A stretch of DNA of 64,000 nucleotides, taken from contig CM031595.1 in NCBI GenBank assembly GCA_018398815.1, positions 137,968,931 through 138,032,930 on the forward strand, given 5' to 3'. This document shows, piece after piece, positions 35,231-46,769 of the stretch. Below the pieces are notes generated by a model. The model was not told the DNA's origin. It did no database searches and saw only the letters and a list, made by a program, of their open reading frames with translations. The stretch's first letter is position 1, and every line of letters starts with the position of its first letter. This DNA is from Conus ventricosus (Eukaryota > Mollusca > Gastropoda > Neogastropoda > Conidae). Both the position numbers and the translations under genes were made by a program.

Positions 35231-35900
35231 TTCATAGTTTTGTTGTCGGACGGCGACACGTAAAGCAGCCGGTAAGAGGATAGGTGGAGAAGATGATGAT
35301 TCAGAGAGACATAGACAAAAACAGAAGTCAGGAGTCTGCTAGGTTTTGTTGGCTTCTACAGGGAGTTTGTTCAAACTTCGCAGCAATCACGAGTCCTCTC
35401 AGTGATTTGGTTCAGCAGGGGAACGGCAGTGGTCGAGTGGTCAGACGCTGCTGAGCAAGCATGCAAGACGGTGTTGGAAAGCTAGGTTCCCGTTCCATCT
35501 TTGAAGTACCAGATATGTCAAAACCTTTTTTTGTTGCGGTCAGATGCATCTGGTGGTGGGGATAGGTGCAGTATTGTTGCAGGAGCTGAAGAGGTTCGAG
35601 TTTCCTAGTGTGATATGCTAGCTGGAGTTGACAAGTGTGAAGAAGGGTACGCAACGGTGTGGAGAAGGAGTGTTAGCTGTTGTGTGGGCCGTGCAGAGAA
35701 ATTCACAAATACTTGTTTGGGAAAGGTTCGTGATCGAGACGGGATCAATCAACACTCAAATTCCTGCGGAGGCGCAGTTGAAACAGCAGAGTTCTGCGTG
35801 GAGCAATTGGCACTGCAGCCATACTCAGGTATCGTGTGCTGTACATTCACGGTCACAGAATGTCGGAGCTGACTATTTAAGTCGTTGTAGTCTAGCATGC
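35231..35900 (+). pseudogene. RNase H region of LTR element 1
   Basis: LRSDASGG (Asp at 35544-35546), a broken GVLAVVWAVQR (about 35667-35700) and SQNVGADYLSR (about 35855-35885) match the RNase H tail of gypsy-type pol. The frame is not continuous. Confidence 0.7.
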
Positions 35901-36487
35901 TGCAAATCAGAGGAAGTCAGTCATATCAGGGTGCTTTGTTTGATAATAAGTGTTGATGACAGTTATGTTGAATCGGATATGGTTTCATTCCCAGTTGGCT
36001 ATGGTTTCATATTTTTTTTTGTGTGAGACTTGTTCTTATTTTCTATGTGAGACTTGTTCATGTGGATGTAGTTATGCTTGGAGCATACAGTCGCTTGTGT
36101 CGTGATGCATTATTTGCAATAAGTGAGGACCCGGCGATCCCCAATAGAACAGTCCAGGATCGTGATCATATTATATTGTGCTTTTCATAAGAATGTGAAT
36201 AAAGATGTTGTGGCAAATCCGCAGGTAGGTATGTGCATGGGTGACGCACAGATGTGTCGTTATAAATGAGTTGAAATAACGCAAGAGAGCACGTCATATG
36301 ATAACTCATTGAGTGGTGGTTGTCACTATGGATTATAGTTTATAATAATTTATAAACCGTTGGTTGTTAAAGTATTTCCAAACTTGCGCGTTGTAGCTGT
36401 GTGTCAGCAAATTCGGTTGTATGCCTCACTTTTTTGTTACCGTTGTTTTTGAGGACAAGCGGGCTTAGTCTTTTGCAAGGGGGATAT
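35901..36487 (+). other. 3' untranslated leader to the 3' LTR, with polypurine tract
   Basis: No domain is seen. The sequence is shared with element 2 (47130-47682), including TTGGAGCATACAGTCGCTTG. It ends with CTTTTGCAAGGGGGATAT, the likely polypurine tract. Confidence 0.6.
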
Positions 36488-37852
36488 TGGTCACGGTCAA
36501 AATTCAACTCACCAAATTCGTGGTCAATAGCCACCAGCCCAGTTGACTTAAGCCATAATCAAACATTCTAGGCGTCAGGAAGCCGGGCCCTTAGTCGGGT
36601 CCGCAATTAAGCTTAGTGGAGAGGTTTCACGAGACAGTCGACCCACATAGACTGACTAAGGGCTTGGGACGACGCTCGTTGTCTGGCCCAGACGGATACC
36701 TCAGTTACTGGCCAGCCTATCCGGCACTTTGTGAACCAGCGTCATTGTCAGTTTAAGACTTAGTGACGCCCACCCAGACCTCAGCTGGCCACTTTAGAGT
36801 GTCAGTGATCACACGGAACCAGTAAGTAGGAAAAGGGGGAAGAGTTGAGTGTGGTGGGGGCGGTGGAAATTAGCTAATCATTTGAGGATCCAATTTGACC
36901 ACCACGAGAGTAAGGGCGTGTCAGCATGGACTGGTTGATTTGTAATATCCAATGGAATTAGGAGGGAGCTACTTCGGGGTGTCAGGGTTAAAATACTGAC
37001 AATGGTACTCGCCCTTGTTGGATGGAGATCGAGAACACCATAAGCAGGATGGGGAGAGTGAGAGGAACGGGGAGAACGAGGGGAAGAACGAACAGAGAGA
37101 GAGGAGTGTAGAGTGAGTGATGACGGGGAGGAGAGAGGTGAACCAAGTTGAGAGTTAGCATGAGATAGTCTGCAGCAGGAAGGATGATGTGAGATGTGAG
37201 AGGAGAGATTGAGTTGCTAAATTTTAGGAAGGAGAAAAGAAAGGAAAAGAAAAAAGAAAGAAAGCAACATGTCCATTTGATAAGAGCAGCAGAAGAGAGA
37301 TGAAGAGAGAGAGAGTGCAGTGCGTTAATGCAGGAAGAAAGCAAGGAGAACAGATCGATGTTGATAGTCACTGTTCTCCCTAACCGGGGGTCGACCTCAT
37401 ACCTGGCAGCGTCAATTCGCCATGCAGAACCACAGACAACGCCAACAGTCTCACCTGACAGGCGCCAGCAGACCAACACCAGTGCCGCCTGTTGTGTCGT
37501 GTTGTGAAAGTGACCCAGTGAAAAAGAAAAAGAAGAAATGAAAGACAGTGATTCGTGTATAGTTAAGCTCACCTGGCAGGTAAAGTAGTTATCTGTTTAT
37601 ACCCGGGTTTGTTAATGATGTTTTAGATTAAAAACAAATGATTTTTGATAGTTCTAAGGAAAAGAGAGAATGTTTTTAATTTGTTTGATTCTATATGCAT
37701 TGATGTTCTTTCTATGATCATGTATGTAAGTTATAGGATTTTACTAGTGGTGTGATGTGACGATATGCATGATATTTGAATGGATTGTAAGCATGCTGTG
37801 AGTGTGTTTGGCTGTGCGCTGTCTTCCTCCAATGACATCATCCGAGGTGACA
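36488..37852 (+). repeat. 3' LTR of LTR element 1
   Basis: It runs from TGGTCACGGTCAAAATTC to GAGGTGACA. Relative to the 5' LTR it shows dozens of small insertions and deletions, more than substitutions. Confidence 0.88.
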
Positions 37853-38320
37853 ATAATTTATATATGATCTGTATATACATCAGAACTTGAACAGCTTGAG
37901 GTAATCGTGATGAAGAAACAGCATATGATACATACCAGATGTGATATCATTAAATTTCAAAAATGTTCTGTATTGCCTGACATATATCTTTTTATTTCCA
38001 TCAAAGATCTGTATTGCCTGACAGTGCGTTTTCCTATTTTTAGTGTTAACATTGTTTCTCCCTCAAAGTGGAGTTATTTGTTAAAAATTACTGAGAATAA
38101 TACATGCGGTCTGCAAAGGCTTGAAAGTGTTTTAGCACTCTCATTGATGCAGTTGGTTAAATCCATGTGGGGTATTCGAAGGTAATACTTGGTGTTGGTC
38201 GATGATTCAGATATATAGTGGTCTATATACATCACAAACTGTTCCAGGTTTGATGTAACATAACTGAAAACAACCAGTGAGCATTTACATGAACAGAGGA
38301 GAAAGGGGATGAGGGTGTGG
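37853..38320. other. Transposon interior between LTR element 1 and the transposase gene
   Basis: The 15-bp CTGTATTGCCTGACA occurs twice (about 37969 and 38009). The stretch AGTGTTAACATTGTTTCTCC at about 38042 also occurs at about 29512 on the other side of LTR element 1, with partly similar flanks over ~100 bp. No coding frame is assigned. Confidence 0.45.
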
Positions 38321-38329
38321 GTCACTTGT

Positions 38330-39401
38330 TCTAATGATGAAATCCTGATAATTAGTCAAATGACCGCAAACAGTCCCACACATGTCAAGTTCTTGATTAG
38401 ACATGTCGGAATTCTGTCTCTTATGATCGTGAAGTCTTTTATTATGGAGTCAGCCTTTCAATGTGGATTCTGTGCCGGGCAAATCTGTCAGTCAGTCTCA
38501 GGTCTGCAGGGGACATCTGAGCTCCTGTGGATGCAAAAGGGGGGATGTTTAATAATTTATCCCAAGTCGTTATGTTCTGAATGATTGGAAATCCTTTATC
38601 AGCCATGACTGAGTCCCATCATTGAATTTACCAGCTGTCATCAATCTGTTTGATATGCTCAAAGAAGCCACTTTCTTACAGAGCGCCTTGTCAGAAATGG
38701 AGCGGTGTACAATTCTGATACAAATATTAAAGGACCCCGGATCACAGCCATCCATGCCTTATAAATGTGGTGGAGAGGACTTGTAATCGCTGTACAATTG
38801 ATTGTACACCGTGAGACACGGAGCTTGGGTTTTCAGTTTGTGGCGTCAATATTGACAATCAGTGTTTGGAACTCCTTTACACATGCAAATGGTGCATTAT
38901 GAAGGATAGTGCCTCTGTCAGGCCAAATGCTCAGCTGTGCCTGTTTTACATGGAGAATCTCTAGCCAAGATGAAAACACAATACCAGCTGACTGGAGGGA
39001 AAATCCAAAATCTTGTCCCAAGGTCCAACAGCGCAAGTTTGGTCTCAAACGACACGTGTCAAAAACAACCATTGTGGGTTCTATGTGTGAAGGTCTTTCC
39101 TATTTTCAGTGTACTGAATTTTTTCCATCCCGGAAATGAGAAAAGGAAGCTAGAGCATGAAGCGCAGGTATCGTTAAGGCCAGTGTTAAAACTGGAATAA
39201 GTTCTTTTTTGTCTCTCATTCTGTACCTTCTCCACTCAAAGACTTCCTCGCAGCTGATGTGTTTGATTCCAACTCTCTTTTCTTTGGTGCACTTTCAGCT
39301 GCTCTATTTATTTTCTAGTGCCTGATTCTTTGTCTTTTGGTCAGCTAATTTCCTTCTTGGCACTTTGAAGTTCTGCAGCATGGCCAGATACTCTGCAGGA
39401 T
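38330..39401 (-). pseudogene. DDE transposase (DDE_Tnp_4/IS5-like), C-terminal exons
   Basis: Read on the minus strand: coiled-coil-like DPAEYLAMLQNFKVPRRKLA (from 39401, after the acceptor CGGATAG), then SSWLEIL..QLSIWPDRGTI (about 38990-38910), NIDAT with the first catalytic Asp (38845-38847), SISDKALCKKV, MADKGF with the second Asp (38606-38589), IPPF, and RHRIHIER with the catalytic Glu (about 38457). These match in order the HARBI1/ISL2EU-type DDE_Tnp_4 catalytic core. Stops and frame changes occur between blocks. By inference it would cut and paste this transposon. Confidence 0.78.
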
Positions 39402-39510
39402 CTATCCGGAGAAAACAGAAATGATAGGGATTTTAGAAACTTTGATGGTGTACAGTCAGGACATGATTGTCTTCATAAAAGTGTACGGGTAAATCATTAT
39501 CTGTTTACAG

Positions 39511-40222
39511 ACAGGAACTGAAAGACAGACTGTGCAGGATGTTCAGCAGAGATGGGGAGTTATGTGTGTTACTAAAGACATCTCCAGTGGACCTCCCTCA
39601 AGATTTGACTGTCTTCGCAACATCTTGCCAGTGTCCAATCCAGACATATATGGAAGAAAAGACAAGAGAGCAGACTTCTGTTGACTGGGTAGAGAAAGCC
39701 AGAAACAGAGACCTGTCATGCATCTAACTTTCACAGAGGAGTACTGTTTAGAAAGGCAAATGTTTCTGAGAATTTCTTGATAGCATTTTTTACCCACTCC
39801 CTTGCAACTCAAGCAACAGACTATGGTACAGACATGAGAACAGTGCCATAAGCATGTATGTTGAGGTTTTTCCTGACAGGCATTTGCACAGTGGGGAATT
39901 GTGGTAAATTTCAGTTTCCCTTTCTAGGGGCAAGTCCCGTTGGATAAGTGTGTGACATTGGAATGGACTGGAATATCGAAGTCAAATGTCCATTGCACCC
40001 AGAAATGCCACTATACTGGAGGCTTGTCAGCTACAGGATTTTGTTTGGAAGAGACGGAATGGGAATGTTGTGCAGCTGAAGAAATCGAATGTATATTACA
40101 GTCAGGTTCAGGGTCAACTGTTGTCACAGGTGTGATTTGTTGTGTTTTCATGTTTACACCCGGCGCGACATCATGTGCAAAGAATCACACCAGTTATTCC
40201 ATTCATGACAGCAATTGCTGAG
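39511..40222 (+). pseudogene. SWIM/YqaJ transposon gene, YqaJ nuclease exon(s)
   Basis: After the acceptor CTGTTTACAG, EEKTREQTSVDWVEKARN leads into a broken R-x-T-A-S-N-F segment and TDYGTDM. Then come GASPVG (39927-39944), IEVKCP (39975-39992, the E-x-K nuclease pair) and QVQGQL (40103-40120). This is the order of the YqaJ viral-recombinase-type nuclease fold. The catalytic Asp usually found in GASPDG is Val here, followed directly by TAA, and a frameshift separates E-x-K from QVQGQL. The copy is therefore dead as written. It lies inside an intron of the minus-strand transposase gene. Confidence 0.75.
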
Positions 40223-40703
40223 TTACTCTTCAGTCTTCTACAAAGTACATGCACCGGGTATTTTGCAAAGAAGTGAAACTGCTAAAGAAATTCTTTGTTA
40301 TCTATAACTGTATGAAACCTTGATTTTTCTATGGCCATATATATGTTGGGAGAAGTACATCAGATAAAAAGGACAGTATATTTATTGTGAAAATTAAAAC
40401 AATGAGCAAAATCAGGAAAAAATAAGGTCACCGCTTATAAGCCACCTCAGGACAACAAATCTGACCATTTTCAAGCACAGCTGGCTTTATTTAAGCCCCT
40501 GTTTGATTAGCATATTTTTGTTTATATATATATTAGCCTTTTATGTTTATATATTATATATATATATTTATAATATATATATATATTATATATGTGCTAG
40601 CAATACAGGGCAATATAAATATATCTATATATATATTTGCATGAAGTGAAAAATCTGGTCCGGCATAGATGGTATAAGCAATTGCTTTATTAAATGTGGC
40701 TTA
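40223..40703. other. Transposon interior, AT-rich
   Basis: Contains TATATA-rich palindromic sequence at about 40520-40640. A minus-strand AATAAA lies at 40691-40686, just downstream of the open segment ending at 40704. Confidence 0.5.
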
Positions 40704-40837
40704 TTAAGCGGAAACACTGTTGTTGGAAGGACATGAATTTCCAATTATACTCTCTTGATTCTTCAGCAGTGGACAGTGTTCAGCAGTGACAGGGTTCCTC
40801 ACAGTGTGCATCTTCTCCACATATGCCTTTGTTTTTC
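40704..40837 (-). pseudogene. Exon-like open segment of the THAP/transposase gene
   Basis: After the minus-strand acceptor ACTTTTGCAG, the frame KTKAYVEKMHTVRNPVTAEH runs to TAA at 40706-40704, with AATAAA 13 bases on. It could be the last exon of a short THAP-only transcript or a middle exon whose frame has drifted. I do not recognise the sequence. Confidence 0.4.
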
Positions 40838-41114
40838 CTGCAAAAGTGGGTATTAGCAGTAAACATATTACTTTGAATCCAAAAACTTTCAGCACATCCA
40901 CAAAATTTCATACACTGAGTAACCCTTTTGAAAAAAAACTGTATGCAGACTTTGTGATGTGATGCCATGAACTACTTAACATTCACTTTCAAATGGTAAT
41001 TATCAGAAATTACTTTCATGCTACTCAACCGTTGTAAACTGTTTTGTTAGCAAATATGTAAATTTTCTACATGTGTATTTCAATCTTTATTATTGTTATG
41101 TACTCTTACTTAAC

Positions 41115-41243
41115 AATCCTGCACAGTGGCGTTTTGCTCCTGGCGGTCCACATTTCTCCACTCTTCTTTTTTGTAGTGGTCTGGCTTTGTAGACAGATGA
41201 CCCATTGATGGAATGGGGTAGGGATGCAGGGTCACTGGGTCCT
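41115..41243 (-). pseudogene. THAP/transposase gene exon 2, distal part
   Basis: The frame PVTLHPYPIPSMGHLSTKPD continues, on the minus strand, the piece HFVDGGKN at 49247-49224 once the LTR element and one copy of a 5-bp duplication are removed. A donor-like GTTAAG follows at 41114. If it is not used, the exon ends at TAA a codon later. Confidence 0.65.
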
Positions 41244-42814
41244 TGTCACGGTCAAAAAATAGACCAACAAAGTTCGTGGTCCAGGTTTGTTTGACATAAG
41301 TCTAACTCAATATTTCTGGGCGCCTCATAGACTGGGCCATGGTTCGGATCCAGCCATTTATAGCGAGGGGAGGGCTCACAGAGACGGTTTCTGGCGGCTT
41401 AGACGGACTAAGCAGCTTTGACCGACGCTCGATGTCTAGCGAAGACGTGTCGTAGCGCCTGGCTCAGGCTCATCTAGCCAATTTGTGGATCCAGCGCATT
41501 GTTAGTCGGACGTACGCAGGTTAAAGCAGGAAATGGGAGAGGGAGAAAGGTAGTGCCGTGGTGGGGGGTGAAATCTAGCTAATCAATTAAATGACCAATT
41601 GACCACACAGAGAGTAAGGCGTGTAGGCTTGACTGTCATGATTTGAATATCCAATGGAATTAGTGGGAGTTTATTCGGGTATCAGGGGTAAATACTGACC
41701 AAGGTACTGGCCCTTGGACACGGAGTGAGGGCATAAGTAATGCGACCTGAGTGAGAGTGTGGTGAGAACGAAGAGAAAACGAACAGACAGAGAGAGAGAG
41801 GTAAGAAGTTCGGGGGAGAAGGCTCTCGCCTACAGGAAGAGGGAGATGGGACGAACAGAGAGACAGAGAAGAGAGAGAGGTTCTGGCGTTGAGTCTCTGC
41901 AGGGTAAGGCAGAAGAGAGTTGGAGAGGATGTGGGAAGTTTAAGCGTTAGCACCAGATAGTCTGCAACAGAAAACGAAACAGAGAGAGACAGAGGAAGAG
42001 GCTCTGTTGTAAAGCTCGACGAAGATGAAGCTGAGAGATGAGTGGGAGATACGAACTGTAGAGGGGAGAGAGAGGTTCTGGGGTGTAGAATCTGCTGGAG
42101 AAAAGGCAGAGAGATGAGTGGAGTGAAGTATGAGCATTGCCACTGATATAGTCTGCAATGGGTGAGATAAAGAGAGATGTGAGTAAGAGAGAGTTGCTAA
42201 CTTAATGAGAGAATAAGAAGAAAAGATAAAGGAAAAGTAAAGGCAACCATGTCCATTTATTAGAGCAGACTACGGAGAGTGTGAGAGAGTGCAATGGTTA
42301 ATGCAGGAAGGAAGAAAAGGAGAAACAGATCGATGTTGACAGTCACTGTTCCATCCTAACCGAGGGGTTCGACCTCTTCCTGGCAGAGTCACTTCGTCAA
42401 GCAGTTCCACAGACCATCGCCGGTGCCAGCGACCCAATACCAGTGCCAGCGTTGTGTCGTGTCTGAAAGTGGACAGTGAAAAGAAAAAAAAGGAAAAGAA
42501 AAGACAGTGATCGTGAATAGTTTAAGATCACCTGGCCAGGTAAAGTTGAAATCTATTTATACCCGGGTTAGTTAGTTGATGTTTGTAGATAAATGATTTT
42601 GTGCAGTTCAGGGAAGAGAGTATGTTTTATTCCATTTGATTCCATTATGCATTGATGTCTTCGTTCTTATGATCATGTGTAGTAAAAATAGGTTTTATAG
42701 ACTTTATAGGGTTTGTTTGTGACGAATGCATGATATATGAATGAGATTGTAAGCAGCTGTGGAGTGTGTTTGGCTGTGCGTAGTCCTTCTCCATCGACAT
42801 CACCGAGGTTGACA
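41244..42814 (+). repeat. 5' LTR of LTR element 2
   Basis: About 1.57 kb, TGTCACGG to GTTGACA. It shares TAGCTAATCAATTAAATGACC, TATACCCGGGTTAGTTAG and the closing block with the LTRs of element 1, but carries extra GA-rich tandem sequence (41760-42130). Confidence 0.88.
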
Positions 42815-43206
42815 ATTTATTGTCGAGGCCTGCCAGGATATTTGGCCCCATTTCATTATTTGTTCATCTTATCAGAGAGGAAGCGGGGGTGGGATTCAAG
42901 TATTGTAATCTAAGCAAGGGTTGTCTTACGGTAGGTTCAGATAGTTTAATACAAGGCTTGGCATGCTCCAAGTTAGTTCAATACTAGCTTGGCATTTCAG
43001 CCCCAGAGTACTTATTTCGACAGATTGCCTTAATTCGCTCTCACAGTTGGGTAGGCGCTGGGCGTCTTTTAAAAAACTATTACGTTTGTCCCCAAGCTAA
43101 TTTTATCCTTTCATAGAATTGCTGCTATTACGGTCACTCGTGTCGGAAACCACAGTTTGGATGTCGTAGTAATAAAAATCTTTTTCAGAAAAAAAAAGAG
43201 ATATAA

Positions 43207-43620
43207 TGGCGGCAGAAAAGAACACCCCTATTGTAAACAATTAGATGTTGAGTGGTACGCAATAGAAGGAGTTCCGCTGAATTGAAAGAGATAGGTATGA
43301 AAAGAACTGATATTGTCAGGTTGCGGCCCTGATGTTACCTACATTGAAAGAGGACAGACCAGGACAGCGGGTGAGTTGGTGAAGTTCGCAGAGGTGCCTT
43401 TATAGGAGGCAACGTCTGGGCACTAAGGTGGCAGGAGAAGAAACAGGTGCTAGGCACAGGTTGAGAAAGGAGTGCAAGGAGACTAGGAGTGTTTTCTACA
43501 AAGTCTGCAAACCCAGCGGTGGGGCAGAAGGAAGGGCTAGGGGACATTAGGTGTTTTCATTTGTCACAAGAAGGGACTGTGTGGCGAGGGATTGTCGCAT
43601 GAGGTTCAGAAGCAGCAGCC
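43207..43620 (+). pseudogene. gag remnant of LTR element 2
   Basis: ATGGCGGCAGAAAAGAACAC matches the gag start of element 1, but the sequence jumps within ~40 bases to the part corresponding to 32136 there. Most of the capsid region is therefore deleted. A broken zinc-knuckle-like stretch is near 43560-43600. Confidence 0.6.
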
Positions 43621-43799
43621 TTGCAATGTGGTGGTTAGGTCGTCAAGGGAAAACGACCTGCAGTGGAACCAAAAGGATTCAGTTTGAAGAGGGTGGTGTG
43701 CAGCTCTATGGCTAGCACTGGTCAGCAAGTCTGTGTCAGGGATGGAGGGCACTGGCTGAGTGGTTCGTTACCAGTGTAAGTAGGGTGGATTGGGCCAGC

Positions 43800-44110
43800 A
43801 GAAGGGTGGAAAGTGTACGAGTCATGGGTTGTTCATTCGGGGTAGTTCGAACAACGCTTGTCGTGAAAGGGATTTGACAGGGCCAAATCCAGACCTGTAC
43901 TCTAATCGTTGGCACTGAGAGGAGTTTCCAGTTGCTAGATAGAAGTACGTACCCTTACTTCTAGGCGAGTTGTCTGCGTTTGGTGATGAGAAACCCTTCC
44001 ATGATTTGATCATTGGAAATATTCCAGGGGATCCTGAGTTGATGACTGCTAAAGGGGCAGCAGTTCAAACAAGGAGCAAGATGGAGGGAAAGGGTGATTA
44101 ACCGTTAGTC
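43800..44110 (+). pseudogene. Protease remnant of LTR element 2
   Basis: CGAGTCATGGGTTGTTCATT at 43818-43837 aligns with the D-T-G region of element 1, but the GACACT of the triad is altered to GTCAT. Downstream ..GGGATTTGACAGGGCCAAAT is shared with element 1. Confidence 0.5.
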
Positions 44111-44149
44111 GTTCCGGCAGGAAGGTCAGGATAGATTGTGTTCGACCGC

Positions 44150-45440
44150 GATGTGTTTAGGGCCAGAGCAGGAACATAAACCTGTGTCGTGAAGTCTTGG
44201 GAGTTGGCAGAGGTGGAGAGAACAGGAGGTTAGGAGGAGGTGAGACTGATTTTCTTGTGAAAGGCGGGCTGTTGTACCGAGTGATCACCAAGGGAAGACA
44301 GGTAAGGTGACCACTAAGTTAGAGGTACCAGCAGGTTATCGTGACACTGTCAGTCGTGGGTCACGAGTCGCTCATGGCGGGTCATCTCGGCACCAGCAGA
44401 ACAGTGACGAATCTTTGATGGGGTGGGGGACTTTCATTGGCCAGGAAGCAATGGCAGTCATCAAGCGTTTCTGCATGTCATGTGACGTGTGTCAAAGGTC
44501 AGCCACAAGAGGGGTGAAGAGGAAGGCGCCTCTTAAACATTCCCCCTTTAATTGACACACCGTTCAGTGAGGGTGGCTGTTGATCTGATTGGGGCCAATC
44601 GCGCCCTGTCTCCAAAGGTGGGCACAGTAGGTGTTGACGCTGGTGGACTTCGCGACCAGATACACCAGAAGCGGTTGCATTGAAGGCGTAGATACGCAAC
44701 AAGGTCGCTGAAGGGCTGGTAGACATACTTCTCTCGGTGGTGTGCCGCACAAATTCTCTTGACAGGGGGGTCACAGTTACCTCAGGCGTGATGAGGGAGG
44801 TCAAACAGGCTGCTAGGGATCACACTGCTGCTCCACTACCCCAGACCATACCACAATGCAATGGCTTGGTGGAAAGATTTCAATGGTGGCTGAAGGGCAT
44901 CTTAAGTAGCTCTGTGGAGGAAAGGCCAGCAGATTGGGACCGCTACATTTCAGCGGCACTGTTCGCCCCTACAGGGAAGCCCCTCAGGAAAGCACAGGCT
45001 TTTCGCATTTGATGCTGCTGTATGGGCGGACAGTTCGGGGGAACCCAGTCTGCATTCTCAAAGAGCTGTGGTCCGGAGACAGGAGTCAGAAGAGGTCAAA
45101 TCCACTTATCAGTCATGTGGTGGACCTACGCATTAGGCTAGAGGGAGACATGTAAGTCGCAAGGGAGGAGTTTGCAGGAGGCTAGGTGTCCTGAAGACAG
45201 CAATATGACAGGGAGGTGTGGAATATAAAGCTATCCTCAAGGTGGGTGATAAAGTCCTTGGGTACTGCTTGCCCACGGATCACAACAATCTGCTGATGCA
45301 TTGGAAGGGACCATTCTCCATCTATTGAAAAGGTTAGATCAGGACTTACCGTATCCGATGTGTGATGGGAAATCATAACTTTTCCATTGCAAATTTGCTC
45401 CGCAAATACTTTCAGCGTGAAGACCCAGCACATAGGCGCA
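44150..45440 (+). pseudogene. Integrase region of LTR element 2
   Basis: FCMSCDVCQRSA (44470-44505) shows the C-x2-C of the zinc-binding domain. NGLVERFQWWLKGI (about 44856-44900) carries the catalytic Glu. NNLLMHWKGPF-type sequence at about 45285-45315 is the GPY/F module. It is better preserved than in element 1 but still frame-shifted. Confidence 0.75.
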
Positions 45441-45753
45441 GAGCATCATTGATGGAGGTGAAGGTGACCAGCAGGAAGAAGGGGAGATTTGTTGGCCTAA
45501 GTTTCCAGAAGAAGTCATACAGGGATGTGTCATGTATGAAAGGCTAGCTGAAGGAGTTCCTAGGGTTTTGTTTTCGGAGGCGACACAAAAGCAGCCAGAA
45601 AAGGACAGGTGGAGAGATGATGAACTCAGAGGAGTCGATTCATTTCGGGGTGCTTTGTTGTTTATATGTGTTGAATTCAGTTTTTGGTGATTGGATATGG
45701 GTTCATTTCCCAGTTGGATATGGTCCATTTTTTGTGTGAGACTTGTTTTTCCC

Positions 45754-46753
45754 NNNNNNNNNNNNNNNNNNNNNNNNNNNNNNNNNNNNNNNNNNNNNNN
45801 NNNNNNNNNNNNNNNNNNNNNNNNNNNNNNNNNNNNNNNNNNNNNNNNNNNNNNNNNNNNNNNNNNNNNNNNNNNNNNNNNNNNNNNNNNNNNNNNNNNN
45901 NNNNNNNNNNNNNNNNNNNNNNNNNNNNNNNNNNNNNNNNNNNNNNNNNNNNNNNNNNNNNNNNNNNNNNNNNNNNNNNNNNNNNNNNNNNNNNNNNNNN
46001 NNNNNNNNNNNNNNNNNNNNNNNNNNNNNNNNNNNNNNNNNNNNNNNNNNNNNNNNNNNNNNNNNNNNNNNNNNNNNNNNNNNNNNNNNNNNNNNNNNNN
46101 NNNNNNNNNNNNNNNNNNNNNNNNNNNNNNNNNNNNNNNNNNNNNNNNNNNNNNNNNNNNNNNNNNNNNNNNNNNNNNNNNNNNNNNNNNNNNNNNNNNN
46201 NNNNNNNNNNNNNNNNNNNNNNNNNNNNNNNNNNNNNNNNNNNNNNNNNNNNNNNNNNNNNNNNNNNNNNNNNNNNNNNNNNNNNNNNNNNNNNNNNNNN
46301 NNNNNNNNNNNNNNNNNNNNNNNNNNNNNNNNNNNNNNNNNNNNNNNNNNNNNNNNNNNNNNNNNNNNNNNNNNNNNNNNNNNNNNNNNNNNNNNNNNNN
46401 NNNNNNNNNNNNNNNNNNNNNNNNNNNNNNNNNNNNNNNNNNNNNNNNNNNNNNNNNNNNNNNNNNNNNNNNNNNNNNNNNNNNNNNNNNNNNNNNNNNN
46501 NNNNNNNNNNNNNNNNNNNNNNNNNNNNNNNNNNNNNNNNNNNNNNNNNNNNNNNNNNNNNNNNNNNNNNNNNNNNNNNNNNNNNNNNNNNNNNNNNNNN
46601 NNNNNNNNNNNNNNNNNNNNNNNNNNNNNNNNNNNNNNNNNNNNNNNNNNNNNNNNNNNNNNNNNNNNNNNNNNNNNNNNNNNNNNNNNNNNNNNNNNNN
46701 NNNNNNNNNNNNNNNNNNNNNNNNNNNNNNNNNNNNNNNNNNNNNNNNNNNNN
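45754..46753. other. Assembly gap (1,000 N)
   Basis: Exactly 1,000 N, a conventional placeholder length. The long open frames reported through it are artefacts. Confidence 0.99.
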
Positions 46754-46769
46754 AGGGCTTAGGGGGGAG

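Larger units (their letters stand above)
29705..37852 (+). mobile_element. LTR retrotransposon 1, Ty3/gypsy type with Gmr1-like pol order
   Basis: Direct LTRs at 29705-31075 and 36488-37852 enclose a 5.4-kb interior. The interior reads, on the plus strand, gag, protease, integrase, reverse transcriptase, RNase H. All domains are broken by many frameshifts and stops. The polypurine tract GCAAGGGGGATAT lies directly before the 3' LTR. The immediate flanks (AAAAC and ATAAT) do not give a clear target duplication. It sits in an intron of the SWIM/YqaJ transposon gene. Confidence 0.9.

Noticed and set aside
37853..41243. Simple inversion between the two LTR elements as the cause of interleaved genes
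   Set aside because: Inverting this segment would still leave the exons interleaved, and the LTR flanks do not show the exchanged target duplications expected.
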